Shown piece by piece: positions 1 through 6,923 of a stretch of 29,691 nucleotides of DNA (within the stretch, counting starts at the first letter, position 1; each line of letters begins with the position of its first letter). Source of the DNA: an uncultured Lachnospiraceae bacterium. Lineage in GTDB: Bacteria > Bacillota_A > Clostridia > Lachnospirales > Lachnospiraceae. The notes beneath the pieces were generated by a model, which worked only from the letters and a program-made list of their open reading frames with translations, was not told the origin of the DNA and ran no database searches. Made by a program: the position numbers and the translations under genes. The stretch lies in NCBI GenBank assembly GCA_910585355.1, contig CAJUDN010000038.1, forward strand, positions 1-29,691, in the 5' to 3' direction.

Positions 1-22
1 TATTTCTCGCCAGATTTTGTGC

Positions 23-46
23 AATTTTTAATTTTCAGACACACTC
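23..46 (-). repeat. 24-bp dispersed motif, copy 1
   Basis: Read on the minus strand this stretch begins GAGTGTGTCTGAAAATTAAA. It matches 21 of 24 bases of 20379-20402, where the motif starts at the G of the ruvB stop codon. Here it lies about 40 bases past the stop of the 86-646 gene in that gene's direction. It may be one end of a dispersed intergenic repeat; no inverted partner is visible before the window edge. Confidence 0.4.
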
Positions 47-85
47 TAGTACTACCTTGCGGCTTTGAGTTTTCACAGAAAACTA

Positions 86-646
86 TTAGTTGTAATAGAG
101 GGTTCCGTTTATCGAAATGGTTCCGGAGTCCATAAAGGTTATCTTTTTGGAGGAAGCCGAATCACGGTATTCTTTGTCATTGATTTTTTTCAGGGTATAG
201 ATACCTGTCAGATCACCGTCTTCATCATAGAAAAGACCTGCCAGGGAGTCGCCTGTTCCAATGTTGAGCTCCACATAAGAGCCCTTTTCGGAGGAATAAG
301 TTCCGATGACGCTGTATCTGTCGTAGCTATTGTATTCTTCTTTTGTCTCCTGCTCCCGGACCTGGACTTTTCCGTTTTCAATCCAGGCGCCGTCACTGTT
401 TACCATATATCCGTCAGGTGTCTTGGCGTCATGGAACATGTATCCGTCGGCTCCCAGATAATAGCATTCCGCAATTCCGTCCTGGTTTCCGTCCAGCCAT
501 TCCCAGGCTCCGGTGAGATAGGTTCCGTCATCGTTCTGCCAGCGCCATCCGGTGGAATCGGAAATCCATTGTCCTGCAAAGGACGTGATTCCCATGGATA
601 CGGCCATGGCTGTGGTCAAAATGGCTGCTGCGATATGTTTTCTCAT
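86..646 (-). CDS. Secreted protein with cell-wall-binding-type repeats
   Basis: A 186-residue protein starting at an ATG preceded by a perfect AGGAGGT ribosome site. Residues 1-25 form a signal peptide: basic MRKH, a hydrophobic core, then SFAGQ at the likely cleavage site. Residues about 26-95 contain aromatic and Gly-rich units such as GWRWQNDDG, GAWEWLDGN, YYLGADGYM and DGAWIENG, typical of choline-binding or glucan-binding (CW_binding) repeats that attach proteins to wall polymers. The C-terminal half is polar, with Tyr, Asp and Ser, and has no motif I recognise. The protein is probably exported and held on the wall; no catalytic domain is visible. It is transcribed away from the TrpB2 gene. 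The family type is fairly sure, the ligand and role are unknown. Confidence 0.8.
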   Translation of the reverse strand: MRKHIAAAILTTAMAVSMGITSFAGQWISDSTGWRWQNDDGTYLTGAWEWLDGNQDGIAECYYLGADGYMFHDAKTPDGYMVNSDGAWIENGKVQVREQETKEEYNSYDRYSVIGTYSSEKGSYVELNIGTGDSLAGLFYDEDGDLTGIYTLKKINDKEYRDSASSKKITFMDSGTISINGTLYYN

Positions 647-674
647 ATATTTACCTCCTGAAATAAAAGTTGAC

Positions 675-703
675 TTGTAAACTTGAAAACGCTCATTTAT
701 ATA
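675..703 (+). promoter_or_regulatory. Possible promoter for the TrpB2 gene
   Basis: TTGTAA (675-680) is followed after 17 bases by TATATA (698-703). An overlapping TTGACT at 670-675 is at poorer spacing. It would give a leader of about 170 bases before the start codon at 880. No T-box or other known leader motif was seen in that leader. Confidence 0.35.
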
Positions 704-879
704 TAAAATACCAGGGAAATGTGTTTGTATTGTGAATAAAGTGTGTCAAAACAGGAAGAAATTGCGGCAAAGCCCGGGTGGGCGGATGGAAAAGCTTTGC
801 TTAGAATTGCAATGCGGCAAAAAAAACTGCAAAGCAGGATCTATTTATTACTATGTGCATAAAGAAAGGAAGAGATCGT

Positions 880-2253
880 ATGAAACAAGAAATTCCCTAC
901 AAAATCTATCTGGAGGAGAAGGAGCTGCCAAAACAGTGGTACAATGTCCGGGCTGATATGAAAAAGAAGCCGGCTCCCATTTTAAATCCCCGGACCTTAA
1001 AGCCGATTACCGTGGAGGAGCTGTCCGGCATTTTCTGTGAGGAGCTGGCAAAGCAGGAGTTGGATGATACAACAGCATTTTTTGATATTCCTGATGAAAT
1101 CCGGGATTTTTATAAGATGTACCGCCCGTCTCCTCTTGTGAGAGCTTATTGTCTGGAAAAGAAGCTGGATACTCCCGCTCATATTTACTATAAGTTTGAA
1201 GGAAATAACACGTCTGGCAGCCACAAATTAAACTCTGCCATCGCCCAGGCTTATTATGCGAAAAAACAGGGCTTAAAGGGCGTTACAACAGAGACCGGCG
1301 CGGGCCAGTGGGGGACGGCTCTCTCCATGGCATGCGCCTACTTTGGTCTGGACTGTCAGGTATATATGGTAAAGTGTTCTTATGAGCAGAAGCCCTTCCG
1401 CCGGGAAGTGATGCGGACCTACGGAGCCCTGGTGACTCCGTCTCCTTCCATGAATACAGAAGTGGGCCGGAAACTCAACGCACAGTTTCCCGGTACCACA
1501 GGAAGCCTTGGATGCGCCATTTCTGAGGCGGTGGAAGCAGCTATATCCCAGGAGGGATACCGTTATGTGCTGGGATCCGTTCTGGCCCAGGTAATGCTCC
1601 ATCAGTCCATCATTGGCCTGGAAACGAAAACAGCGCTGGATAAATATGGAATTAAAGCGGATATGATCATCGGCTGCGCCGGAGGCGGCTCCAACCTGGG
1701 CGGTCTGATTTCTCCATTTGCAGGAGAAATGTTAAGGGGCGAGGCCCAGTATGACATTGTGGCTGTGGAACCGGCGTCCTGCCCCAGCATGACCAGAGGC
1801 GTTTATGCATATGATTTCTGCGATACCGGCAAGGTCTGCCCTCTGGCTAAAATGTATACCTTGGGAAGCGGATTCATTCCGTCAGCCAGCCATGCGGGCG
1901 GTCTCCGCTATCATGGCATGAGCTCCATTGTTTCCGAGTTATATGACCAGGGTCTTCTCACAGCCAGAAGCGTGGAGCAGACGGAGGTATTTAAAGCGGC
2001 TCAGACTTTTGCAAGAGTGGAGGGCATCCTCCCGGCGCCGGAAAGCAGCCATGCCATCAAGGCAGCCATTGACGAGGCGTTAAAGTGTAAAGACACCGGA
2101 GAGGAAAAGAACATTGTATTCGGACTGACTGGAACCGGATATTTTGACATGGTGGCATACCAGAGATTTAATGATGGAGAGATGTCAGATTGTGTTCCAA
2201 CAGAAGCGGAACTGGCAAAAGCCATTTCAGCCCTTCCGAAGGTGGGAGAGTAG
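880..2253 (+). CDS. TrpB2-type tryptophan synthase beta-like PLP enzyme
   Basis: A 457-residue fold-type II PLP enzyme of the TrpB2 (long-form tryptophan synthase beta) family, which condenses indole with serine to give tryptophan. The Schiff-base lysine is K116 in SGSHKLNSA, the catalytic glutamate E138 lies in TETGAGQWG, and the phosphate-gripping loop GGGSN is at 268-272. The start at 880 follows AAAGGAAGAG at good spacing; an in-frame ATG at 853 has no ribosome site. There is no trpA, trpC or other trp gene next to it, as is usual for TrpB2, which often acts apart from TrpA, for instance as an indole-salvage enzyme. The partial gene at the right end of the window resembles a tryptophan-type binding protein, but it is 27 kb away. 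Confidence 0.93.
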   Translation: MKQEIPYKIYLEEKELPKQWYNVRADMKKKPAPILNPRTLKPITVEELSGIFCEELAKQELDDTTAFFDIPDEIRDFYKMYRPSPLVRAYCLEKKLDTPAHIYYKFEGNNTSGSHKLNSAIAQAYYAKKQGLKGVTTETGAGQWGTALSMACAYFGLDCQVYMVKCSYEQKPFRREVMRTYGALVTPSPSMNTEVGRKLNAQFPGTTGSLGCAISEAVEAAISQEGYRYVLGSVLAQVMLHQSIIGLETKTALDKYGIKADMIIGCAGGGSNLGGLISPFAGEMLRGEAQYDIVAVEPASCPSMTRGVYAYDFCDTGKVCPLAKMYTLGSGFIPSASHAGGLRYHGMSSIVSELYDQGLLTARSVEQTEVFKAAQTFARVEGILPAPESSHAIKAAIDEALKCKDTGEEKNIVFGLTGTGYFDMVAYQRFNDGEMSDCVPTEAELAKAISALPKVGE

Positions 2254-2263
2254 GCGAAGGCCC

Positions 2264-2424
2264 TATGCCTTTTGGGCATACGTTCACATACGGAATAAGT
2301 ATTTGCCAGAGGAAGTCTTTGGAGTTAGAATAATGAAGGGAACCGGAGGCCCAATACGTGTATCGGCCTCCTACATAATGTATGCTCTCTTATAGCATAA
2401 AGCTTAAGGGACAGCGCCCTTTAA
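2264..2424 (+). promoter_or_regulatory. Hairpin-rich intergenic leader
   Basis: Four short inverted repeats sit between the TrpB2 gene and the aldo/keto reductase gene: TATGCC/GGCATA (2264-2280), GGAGGCC/GGCCTCC (2345-2371), TATGCT/AGCATA (2381-2399) and TTAAGGG/CCCTTTAA (2404-2424). None is followed by a convincing T-run. The last ends about five bases before the ribosome site of the next gene, so it could affect translation. Three of the four would lie in the 5' leader made from the promoter at 2303-2331. Confidence 0.45.
2303..2331 (+). promoter_or_regulatory. Promoter for the Fe-S aldo/keto reductase
   Basis: TTGCCA (2303-2308), a 17-base spacer and TAGAAT (2326-2331). Transcription would start near 2338 and give a leader of about 105 bases that folds into hairpins before the TTG start at 2443. 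Confidence 0.5.
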
Positions 2425-2442
2425 AATACGGGAGGTATAAGT

Positions 2443-3537
2443 TTGGAGTATAGGAGACTTCCCCATGGCGGGGAAAAAATCAGTATTCTGGGTCTTGGAA
2501 CCAGTTCCATTCAGGCAGCCGGGGAAAAGGAGATTCAGGAGACCATGGCGCTCGCGCTGGATAACGGAATCAATTTCTTTGATATGGCCTCGTCCGAGGC
2601 AAAGCCCTTTGGGGCCTACGGCCGCGCACTGGAAGGAAGAAGAAAAGACGCATATTTTCAGATTCATTTCGGAGCCAATTATGAGACGGGAACCTATGGA
2701 TGGACCACTGATTTGGATACCATAAAGCGTTCTGTGGACTGGCAGCTTTCCGCACTGAAAACAGATTATATTGACTTTGGATTTATTCACTGTCTGGATA
2801 ATGAGACGGATTTGGAAAAGGTCGTGGAGAATGGCGTCATCGAGCATATGAAATCGCTGAAAAATCAGGGAGTGATCCGGCATTTGGGGCTTTCCTCCCA
2901 TACGCCGCGCCTGGCGGCAAGGGTTTTGGACATGAAGCTTATTGATATGCTGATGTTCAGCATCAACCCGGGGTATGATTACCGTCACGGTACTTATGGA
3001 ATCGGAACGGTGGGTGAGCGGATGAAGCTGTATCAGAGGTGCGAGACAGAGGGCGTGGGAATCTCTGTCATGAAGGCTTTCAGCGGCGGGCAGCTTTTAA
3101 ACGAAAAAACTTCTCCTTTTAAAAAGGCTCTGACGGAGTACCAGTGCATCCAGTATGCCCTGGATAAACCAGGAGTCATTACCGTGCTGCCGGGAATCCG
3201 TGGTAAGGAAGATTTAAAGCGCATTCTGGGCTTCCTTAAGGCGGCTATGGAAGAGAAGGACTATTCTGTTCTGGGCTCCTTTACTCCGCAGGATGCGGAA
3301 GGGATCTGTGTATACTGCAATCACTGCCAGCCATGTCCCATGGGGATTGACGTGGCTCTGATCAATAAATATTATGATCTTTCTCTGGCGGGAGATGAAC
3401 TGGCCAAAAATCATTATGGAAAGCTTGAGAAAAAAGCCGGGGCCTGCATCCAGTGTGGTCATTGCAATGGACGCTGTCCCTTCCATGTGGACCAGATGGC
3501 GCGGATGAAGGAAATTTCCGGGTATTTTGGGGAATAA
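2443..3537 (+). CDS. Aldo/keto reductase-family protein with C-terminal 2[4Fe-4S] domain
   Basis: A 364-residue protein of the COG1453 type: an aldo/keto-reductase TIM barrel (about 1-280) fused to a ferredoxin-like tail. The tail has two cluster motifs, CxxCxxCxxCP from C289 and CxxCxxCxxxCP from C335. The start is TTG at 2443, seven bases after GGGAGGT. The barrel keeps NFFDMAS (Asp) and FIHCLD (His), but the usual tetrad Tyr is not at its place and the usual Lys position reads FQIHFG. The classical NADPH-dependent tetrad therefore seems incomplete, as in other members of this clostridial subgroup. It probably does redox chemistry through its clusters; the substrate is unknown. It has its own promoter and a bidirectional terminator. 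Confidence 0.85.
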   Translation: MEYRRLPHGGEKISILGLGTSSIQAAGEKEIQETMALALDNGINFFDMASSEAKPFGAYGRALEGRRKDAYFQIHFGANYETGTYGWTTDLDTIKRSVDWQLSALKTDYIDFGFIHCLDNETDLEKVVENGVIEHMKSLKNQGVIRHLGLSSHTPRLAARVLDMKLIDMLMFSINPGYDYRHGTYGIGTVGERMKLYQRCETEGVGISVMKAFSGGQLLNEKTSPFKKALTEYQCIQYALDKPGVITVLPGIRGKEDLKRILGFLKAAMEEKDYSVLGSFTPQDAEGICVYCNHCQPCPMGIDVALINKYYDLSLAGDELAKNHYGKLEKKAGACIQCGHCNGRCPFHVDQMARMKEISGYFGE

Positions 3538-3540
3538 AGG

Positions 3541-3585
3541 AAAAACGGCGGGGCTTCATCAAAGAATGAGGTCTTCGCCGTTTTG
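3541..3585. terminator. Bidirectional intrinsic terminator
   Basis: AAAACGGCG (3542-3550) pairs with CGCCGTTTT (3576-3584), with a partly paired interior. It has an A-run on the left and a T-run on the right, so it can end transcription of both the aldo/keto reductase gene (+) and the converging regulator gene (-), whose stop is at 3587. Confidence 0.75.
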
Positions 3586-3586
3586 T

Positions 3587-3817
3587 TCAAGAATTCTCGT
3601 CGTCCGATGGATCCGGATCTGGGATAAAGGTGGCGATATCTGAGATATCATCACACTCTAAAATTTTGCACAACATATCCAGAGTGCTGGTGTAAACCAC
3701 CTGGTTATGCTTCAGCCTGTATACCTGAGCACGGCTGATACCATAGTTCTTATAAAGTTTATTCTGCGAAAGTCCTTTTTTCTTCAGGGTCAGCCATAGC
3801 TTATCGTAAACGATCAT
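3587..3817 (-). CDS. Small XRE/Cro-type HTH regulator
   Basis: A 76-residue DNA-binding protein beginning MIVYDKLWLTL. The helix-turn-helix runs through about residues 10-38 (KKGLSQNKLYKNYGISRAQV), followed by LDMLCKILECD, the usual fourth-helix pattern of Cro/CI-type regulators. The tail DPDPSDDENS is acidic. I chose the ATG at 3817 because a weak GGGAA lies five bases upstream; an in-frame GTG at 3829 would add four residues. It is divergent from the small gene at 3931. The 101-base gap to that gene's ribosome region holds an 18-base perfect inverted repeat (3888-3905) that could be its operator. Such proteins usually repress their own or neighbouring genes; the target here is inferred. Confidence 0.8.
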   Translation of the reverse strand: MIVYDKLWLTLKKKGLSQNKLYKNYGISRAQVYRLKHNQVVYTSTLDMLCKILECDDISDIATFIPDPDPSDDENS

Positions 3818-3845
3818 ATAGATTCCCACATTTCTAAAGATTCGA

Positions 3846-3874
3846 TTGCATTTTTTTCATTATCCCATTATTAT
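3846..3874 (+). promoter_or_regulatory. Promoter for the small gene at 3931
   Basis: TTGCAT (3846-3851), a 17-base spacer and TATTAT (3869-3874). The predicted transcription start near 3881 lies just before the inverted repeat at 3888-3905. Confidence 0.55.
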
Positions 3875-3887
3875 GGAATCAAAAGAA

Positions 3888-3905
3888 GTTTCCGGTTTCG
3901 GAAAC
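3888..3905. promoter_or_regulatory. Candidate operator: inverted repeat GTTTCCG-gttt-CGGAAAC
   Basis: A perfect 7+7 inverted repeat with a 4-base centre, directly downstream of the predicted promoter and between the divergent XRE regulator gene and the gene at 3931. It could be an operator or a stable leader hairpin; the sequence does not decide between them. Confidence 0.4.
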
Positions 3906-3930
3906 CCAAATACGAAAGAGAGGTATTGGG

Positions 3931-4239
3931 ATGGATAGGAACAGTGAGGATTTTAAAATGTTAGTGTATGATTTAATGAACGGTTCCATTGATCTGGAAA
4001 AGCGTCCGGTGGAGGAAAGCAGATGCGTGAAGAATGCGTACGAGGAGGGCTCTGACTGCGAGAAGGCCTATGCGGAGGCGGTCAAAGCCTGCGAGCGGCT
4101 TGGGGAACGTCTAGGAAATCCATCCGGCGAAGATCCGGATGTGGAGTGCATCATGAACAGTATGCTTAAGATCCAGGAGATTTTATGCATGAAAATGTAT
4201 GAATACGGATGGTATTTTGCAAAAAGTGAGGCAAAATAG
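3931..4239 (+). CDS. Small acidic protein of unknown function
   Basis: A 102-residue soluble protein with no signal peptide or membrane segment. I do not recognise its family. The middle (about 30-62) is rich in Glu, Lys and Ala and is predicted helical, with several cysteines (CVKN, CEKA, ACERL, ECIM, LCMK) that do not form a CxxC metal motif. The ribosome site GAGAGG lies eight bases before the ATG. The codon use looks like its neighbours. It has its own promoter, next to a divergent XRE regulator, and is followed by a hairpin at 4246. That context suggests a regulated single-gene unit. Confidence 0.7.
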   Translation: MDRNSEDFKMLVYDLMNGSIDLEKRPVEESRCVKNAYEEGSDCEKAYAEAVKACERLGERLGNPSGEDPDVECIMNSMLKIQEILCMKMYEYGWYFAKSEAK

Positions 4240-4245
4240 AGGATG

Positions 4246-4264
4246 TGCCGGAGGCGCTCCGGCA
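4246..4264 (+). terminator. Possible terminator hairpin
   Basis: TGCCGGA and TCCGGCA form a perfect 7-bp stem around GGCGC, seven bases after the stop of the small gene. No T-run follows, so it may be a 3'-end stabilising hairpin rather than an intrinsic terminator. Confidence 0.4.
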
Positions 4265-4301
4265 GCTTGCGTGTAAAAAAGACAGGCCTGCTTTGTTTTG
4301 G

Positions 4302-4330
4302 TTTACAGCAAAACCCGGATGTGCTAAGAT
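4302..4330 (+). promoter_or_regulatory. Promoter for the first NUDIX gene
   Basis: TTTACA (4302-4307), a 17-base spacer ending in TGC, and TAAGAT (4325-4330). This is an extended -10 promoter about 40 bases before the start codon. Confidence 0.6.
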
Positions 4331-4370
4331 TTAGAAAGAGAAAAAATTGCCGGGAGAAAGGAAGGAAACC

Positions 4371-5063
4371 ATGGCTTTTTTAAAAGAACTGGACGGCTTT
4401 TACGGTACGGGGGAGAAAAACAGAGCAGGCGAAACACTGGAGGAATTTTTGGACGGCTATAACCCCAAAAAATATGACTGTCCCAGCAATACAACGGATA
4501 TTTTGGTAGTCCGCTGTAAGGAACAGTTAAAAGTCTGGGGACAGCCCCTGAAAATATTGCTGGTGAAGCGGGGGAATCATCCCAGTATCGGATTCTGGGC
4601 CACACCAGGCGGATTTGTGGAATTGCGGGAGGACCTTTATGAAGGAGCGGCCCGGGAGCTTTTTGAGGAAACCGGGGTGGAGGGACTTCCTTTGCAGCAG
4701 CTTTGTACCTGGGGAGATTATAAAAGGGATCCCCGATGGAGGGTAATTACCACTTCATTTCTGGCCCTGGTTGAGGGAGACGTACCTGTGAAGGCCGGGG
4801 ATGATGCGGCGGACGCCCTGTGGATGGATGTGGATTTGCAATTGCGTGAAAAGGACAGTGAAAACAGCGAGAGCTGGGAGTTAAGGCTGGAAAACAAGGA
4901 ACATTCCGTCTCGGCAGGGGCCAGGGTTTTGGTGACCCGATCCGGACACAGGCTTTTGCCCCGGGAAGAGTACCGTCTCTTGGAAAGCGACGGACTGGCT
5001 GTCGATCATGGCTGCCTGATCGTCCAGGCTCTTCTTTATCTTAAAAGGAAATTGCAGGAATAA
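4371..5063 (+). CDS. NUDIX hydrolase
   Basis: A 230-residue NUDIX hydrolase, which cleaves nucleoside diphosphates linked to another group (X). The full NUDIX box is at residues 81-103: G81, E87, then R95 E96 L F E99 E100 T G102 V. It is preceded by the strand IGFWATPGG typical of the ADP-ribose/NADH-type COG1051 group. An N-terminal extension of about 45 residues precedes the fold and holds PKKYDCPSNTTDILVV. The ATG at 4371 follows a purine-rich AAGGAAGG; an in-frame TTG at 4347 is less likely. The 230-residue length exceeds a minimal NUDIX domain (about 150), but I see no C-terminal helix-turn-helix of the NrtR kind. The substrate cannot be told from the sequence. Confidence 0.88.
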   Translation: MAFLKELDGFYGTGEKNRAGETLEEFLDGYNPKKYDCPSNTTDILVVRCKEQLKVWGQPLKILLVKRGNHPSIGFWATPGGFVELREDLYEGAARELFEETGVEGLPLQQLCTWGDYKRDPRWRVITTSFLALVEGDVPVKAGDDAADALWMDVDLQLREKDSENSESWELRLENKEHSVSAGARVLVTRSGHRLLPREEYRLLESDGLAVDHGCLIVQALLYLKRKLQE

Positions 5064-5155
5064 GACTTCTCCGGTGTGCTTTATGTGAAGCAGACAGCAT
5101 GCGGATGAACGGACAGGAAAGAAAGATGCCGCTGCCGCAACCCGCCGCAGGCGGA

Positions 5156-5181
5156 GAGTCCTGTAACGCAGGATTCTTTTT
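5156..5181 (+). terminator. Terminator or attenuator just before the amidohydrolase gene
   Basis: GAGTCCTG (5156-5163) and CAGGATTC (5169-5176) form an 8-bp stem with loop TAACG, followed by TTTTT. The ribosome site of the next gene starts about eight bases later, so no promoter fits between. It may end the NUDIX transcript or attenuate readthrough. A very similar hairpin lies before the methyltransferase gene (14454-14476). Confidence 0.65.
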
Positions 5182-5202
5182 CATGATACGGAGGAAATGC
5201 AT

Positions 5203-6519
5203 ATGAAAACATTGATAAAAAATGTCACGGTTCTTACCATAAACCAGAATGCCGATATTTACGGGAACGGTTATGTATTAATAGAAGACGATGGAATCCT
5301 TGAAGCGGGAGAGGGCGCGGGCCCTTCCAATGCAGACTGCACGGTGGACGGCCGGGGAGGAATTTTAATGCCCGGCATGGTCAATGCCCACAGCCATATC
5401 CCGATGATTCCATTCCGTTCCATGGGAGACGACTGCCCGGACAGGCTGAGAAAATTTTTGTTTCCACTGGAGCTTGAGGCCATGACTCCGGAACTCATAT
5501 ATAAAAGCGCCCGGTATGCGGCCTGCGAGCTTTTGCTTTCCGGTGTCACCGCGGTGGCGGATATGTATTATTTTGAAGACTGGGTGGCCAGGGCCTGTGA
5601 GGAAATGGGAATGCGGGCCTGGGTCGGAGAAACCATCATCAATATGGAAACATGCGACGCGAAAAATACAGGGGAATCCTTAAAGCAGGGGGAAGCGCTT
5701 TTAAAGAAGTGGGCCGGTCATAAAAGAATTCATCCCATGATTGCCCCCCATGCCACCAACACGAATCCGCCGGAAACCTTAAAGGCCGCTTATGACCTGG
5801 CTATGGCCCATGACGCCTTTTATATGCTCCATGTCAGCGAGATGGATTATGAAATGGATTTTTTCCGAAAAACCTATGATAAGACGCCGGTGGAATTCCT
5901 TTATGACCTGGGGGTTCTGGGTCCCAAAACTCTTGCCGCTCACTGTATTCATCTGACAGACCATGACATTGAGCTTCTTGCAAAAACAGGCACCAGGGTG
6001 GTTCATTGTGCGGGGTCCAATACCAAATCGGGAAAGGGAGTCTGCCCTGTCCGGGATCTTAAGGCAGCGGGAGTGACAGTGGCGGTGGGAACCGACGGTC
6101 CCTCCTCCGGCAATACCCTGGATATATTCACTCAGTTCCGGATGATTCCGCTGTTTCAGAAAACAAAATACCATGACCGCAGTATTTTTCCGGCCAGGGA
6201 GGTGGTGGAGATGGGAACCATGGGCGGCGCATATGCTTTGGGGGCGGAAAAGGAGATCGGCTCCATCGAGCCGGGGAAGCGGGCGGACCTGGTCCTGGTG
6301 GAAACGGAATCCGTCAATATGTTCCCTGTATACAATCCCTATTCTGCTCTGGTTTACTCCGCCAATCCCTCCAATGTGGACAGCGTGTGGGTGGATGGAA
6401 GGCTGCTTGTGAAAGAACATGAGCTTGTATTCACAGATCTGCAAAAGGAAAAGGAAGAGTTAAAAGCCGCAATGGGCGCATTCCGGATCCGGGCGGATAA
6501 ATATTCTGATCTTATATAG
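5203..6519 (+). CDS. Amidohydrolase, MTA/SAH-deaminase-like
   Basis: A 438-residue metal-dependent amidohydrolase of the chlorohydrolase/MtaD branch, whose members deaminate 5'-methylthioadenosine, S-adenosylhomocysteine, guanine or related heterocycles. The metal ligands are visible: NAHSH (H63, H65), a His in APHATNTNP, a His in AAHCIHLTD and the Asp in VGTDGPSSGN. The C-terminal IEPGKRADLVLV and VDGRLL are the composite-domain strands of the family. The ATG at 5203 is eight bases from GGAGG; an ATG at 5197 is too close. The gene is preceded by a terminator with no promoter space and followed at its stop codon by an R2 repeat. MTA arises from polyamine synthesis, so the downstream PotABCD-like importer may be related, but that is inference. 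Confidence 0.85.
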   Translation: MKTLIKNVTVLTINQNADIYGNGYVLIEDDGILEAGEGAGPSNADCTVDGRGGILMPGMVNAHSHIPMIPFRSMGDDCPDRLRKFLFPLELEAMTPELIYKSARYAACELLLSGVTAVADMYYFEDWVARACEEMGMRAWVGETIINMETCDAKNTGESLKQGEALLKKWAGHKRIHPMIAPHATNTNPPETLKAAYDLAMAHDAFYMLHVSEMDYEMDFFRKTYDKTPVEFLYDLGVLGPKTLAAHCIHLTDHDIELLAKTGTRVVHCAGSNTKSGKGVCPVRDLKAAGVTVAVGTDGPSSGNTLDIFTQFRMIPLFQKTKYHDRSIFPAREVVEMGTMGGAYALGAEKEIGSIEPGKRADLVLVETESVNMFPVYNPYSALVYSANPSNVDSVWVDGRLLVKEHELVFTDLQKEKEELKAAMGAFRIRADKYSDLI

Positions 6520-6600
6520 TTACTGTTTACGGAACGTAGCAGGAAAGCTCTGGATCTTCTTGTTGGCGTACCGCGGACAAGAAGCGCACGGCGTCCGTCT
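6519..6600 (+). repeat. R2 repeat, copy C (degenerate, truncated)
   Basis: It begins GTTACTGTTTAC at the G of the preceding TAG stop, the same join as copy A at 26018. It carries the conserved hairpin at 6556-6584 (CTTCTTGTTGGCG paired with CGCGGACAAGAAG, one mismatch). After about 6600 the similarity to the long copies stops, and an R1 repeat begins at 6617, so the two families are nearly joined here. Confidence 0.7.
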
Positions 6601-6616
6601 TATGAAAATTCAGAAT

Positions 6617-6721
6617 AAAAGGAGCTGTTGCAAAATGAGGTTTTCATACGAAATATACGTTTCTGTTTGAAAACAGTATACTGTATCTTGATGAACCTTT
6701 CCATATCGCAACAGCCCCTTT
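6617..6721 (+). repeat. R1 repeat, copy 1 (terminator-bearing)
   Basis: The ends AAAGGAGCTGTTGC and GCAACAGCCCCTTT pair with one mismatch, so the whole element can fold as one hairpin ending in T residues. The core contains TTTTCATAC, CTGTTTGAAAACAG and GTATACTGTATCTTGATGAA, shared with the copies at 10974 and 14317. It lies between the amidohydrolase gene and the transporter promoter and probably insulates the two transcripts. Confidence 0.75.
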
Positions 6722-6784
6722 CACCCGGAATCTTCGTAAGGCTGAACTGTTACCGCGGAATTACAAATATTGTGTAAAACTTGA

Positions 6785-6813
6785 TTGACATTTATTATTT
6801 TCAATGGTATTTT
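6785..6813 (+). promoter_or_regulatory. Strong promoter of the ABC importer operon
   Basis: A consensus TTGACA (6785-6790), a 17-base spacer ending in TGG, and TATTTT (6808-6813). The TG one base before the -10 makes it an extended -10 promoter. The leader runs about 105 bases to the TTG start. Confidence 0.7.
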
Positions 6814-6851
6814 TATGTTATTATATAAGGACGTGATATAGACTGGCTTGC

Positions 6852-6881
6852 AAAAGGGACGCGGATTCAAAGGTCCCTTTT
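6852..6881 (+). promoter_or_regulatory. Leader hairpin in the importer 5' UTR
   Basis: AAAAGGGAC (6852-6860) and GTCCCTTTT (6873-6881) form a perfect 9-bp stem with a 12-base loop. GACGC (6858-6862) could instead pair with GCGTC (6889-6893), giving two exclusive folds, as in an attenuator. The U residues are inside the stem, so terminator strength is doubtful. Confidence 0.45.
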
Positions 6882-6923
6882 CTGCTTGGCGTCGCGAATG
6901 ACAAAGAAAGGTAGGATGGAGTC

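Noticed and set aside
65..661. Long plus-strand ORF opposite the secreted protein gene
   Set aside because: It is the shadow of the gene at 86-646, which has a signal peptide, wall-binding repeats and an AGGAGGT site. This ORF has none.
647..879. T-box or trp leader before the TrpB2 gene
   Set aside because: No T-box GGTGG motif, specifier loop or terminator was seen. TrpB2 genes are often not under trp control.
2404..2988. 194-codon minus-strand ORF inside the aldo/keto reductase gene
   Set aside because: The opposite frame encodes clear barrel motifs; this one has no recognisable motif or ribosome site.
5064..5180. Possible cobalamin, SAH or purine riboswitch before the amidohydrolase gene
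   Set aside because: CCGCTGCCGCAACCC is faintly reminiscent of parts of known switches, but the conserved boxes and pairing are not present. Only the terminator hairpin is supported.
5779..6444. 221-codon minus-strand ORF inside the amidohydrolase gene
   Set aside because: The metal-ligand motifs are all in the plus-strand frame; the minus frame has His-rich, random-looking sequence.
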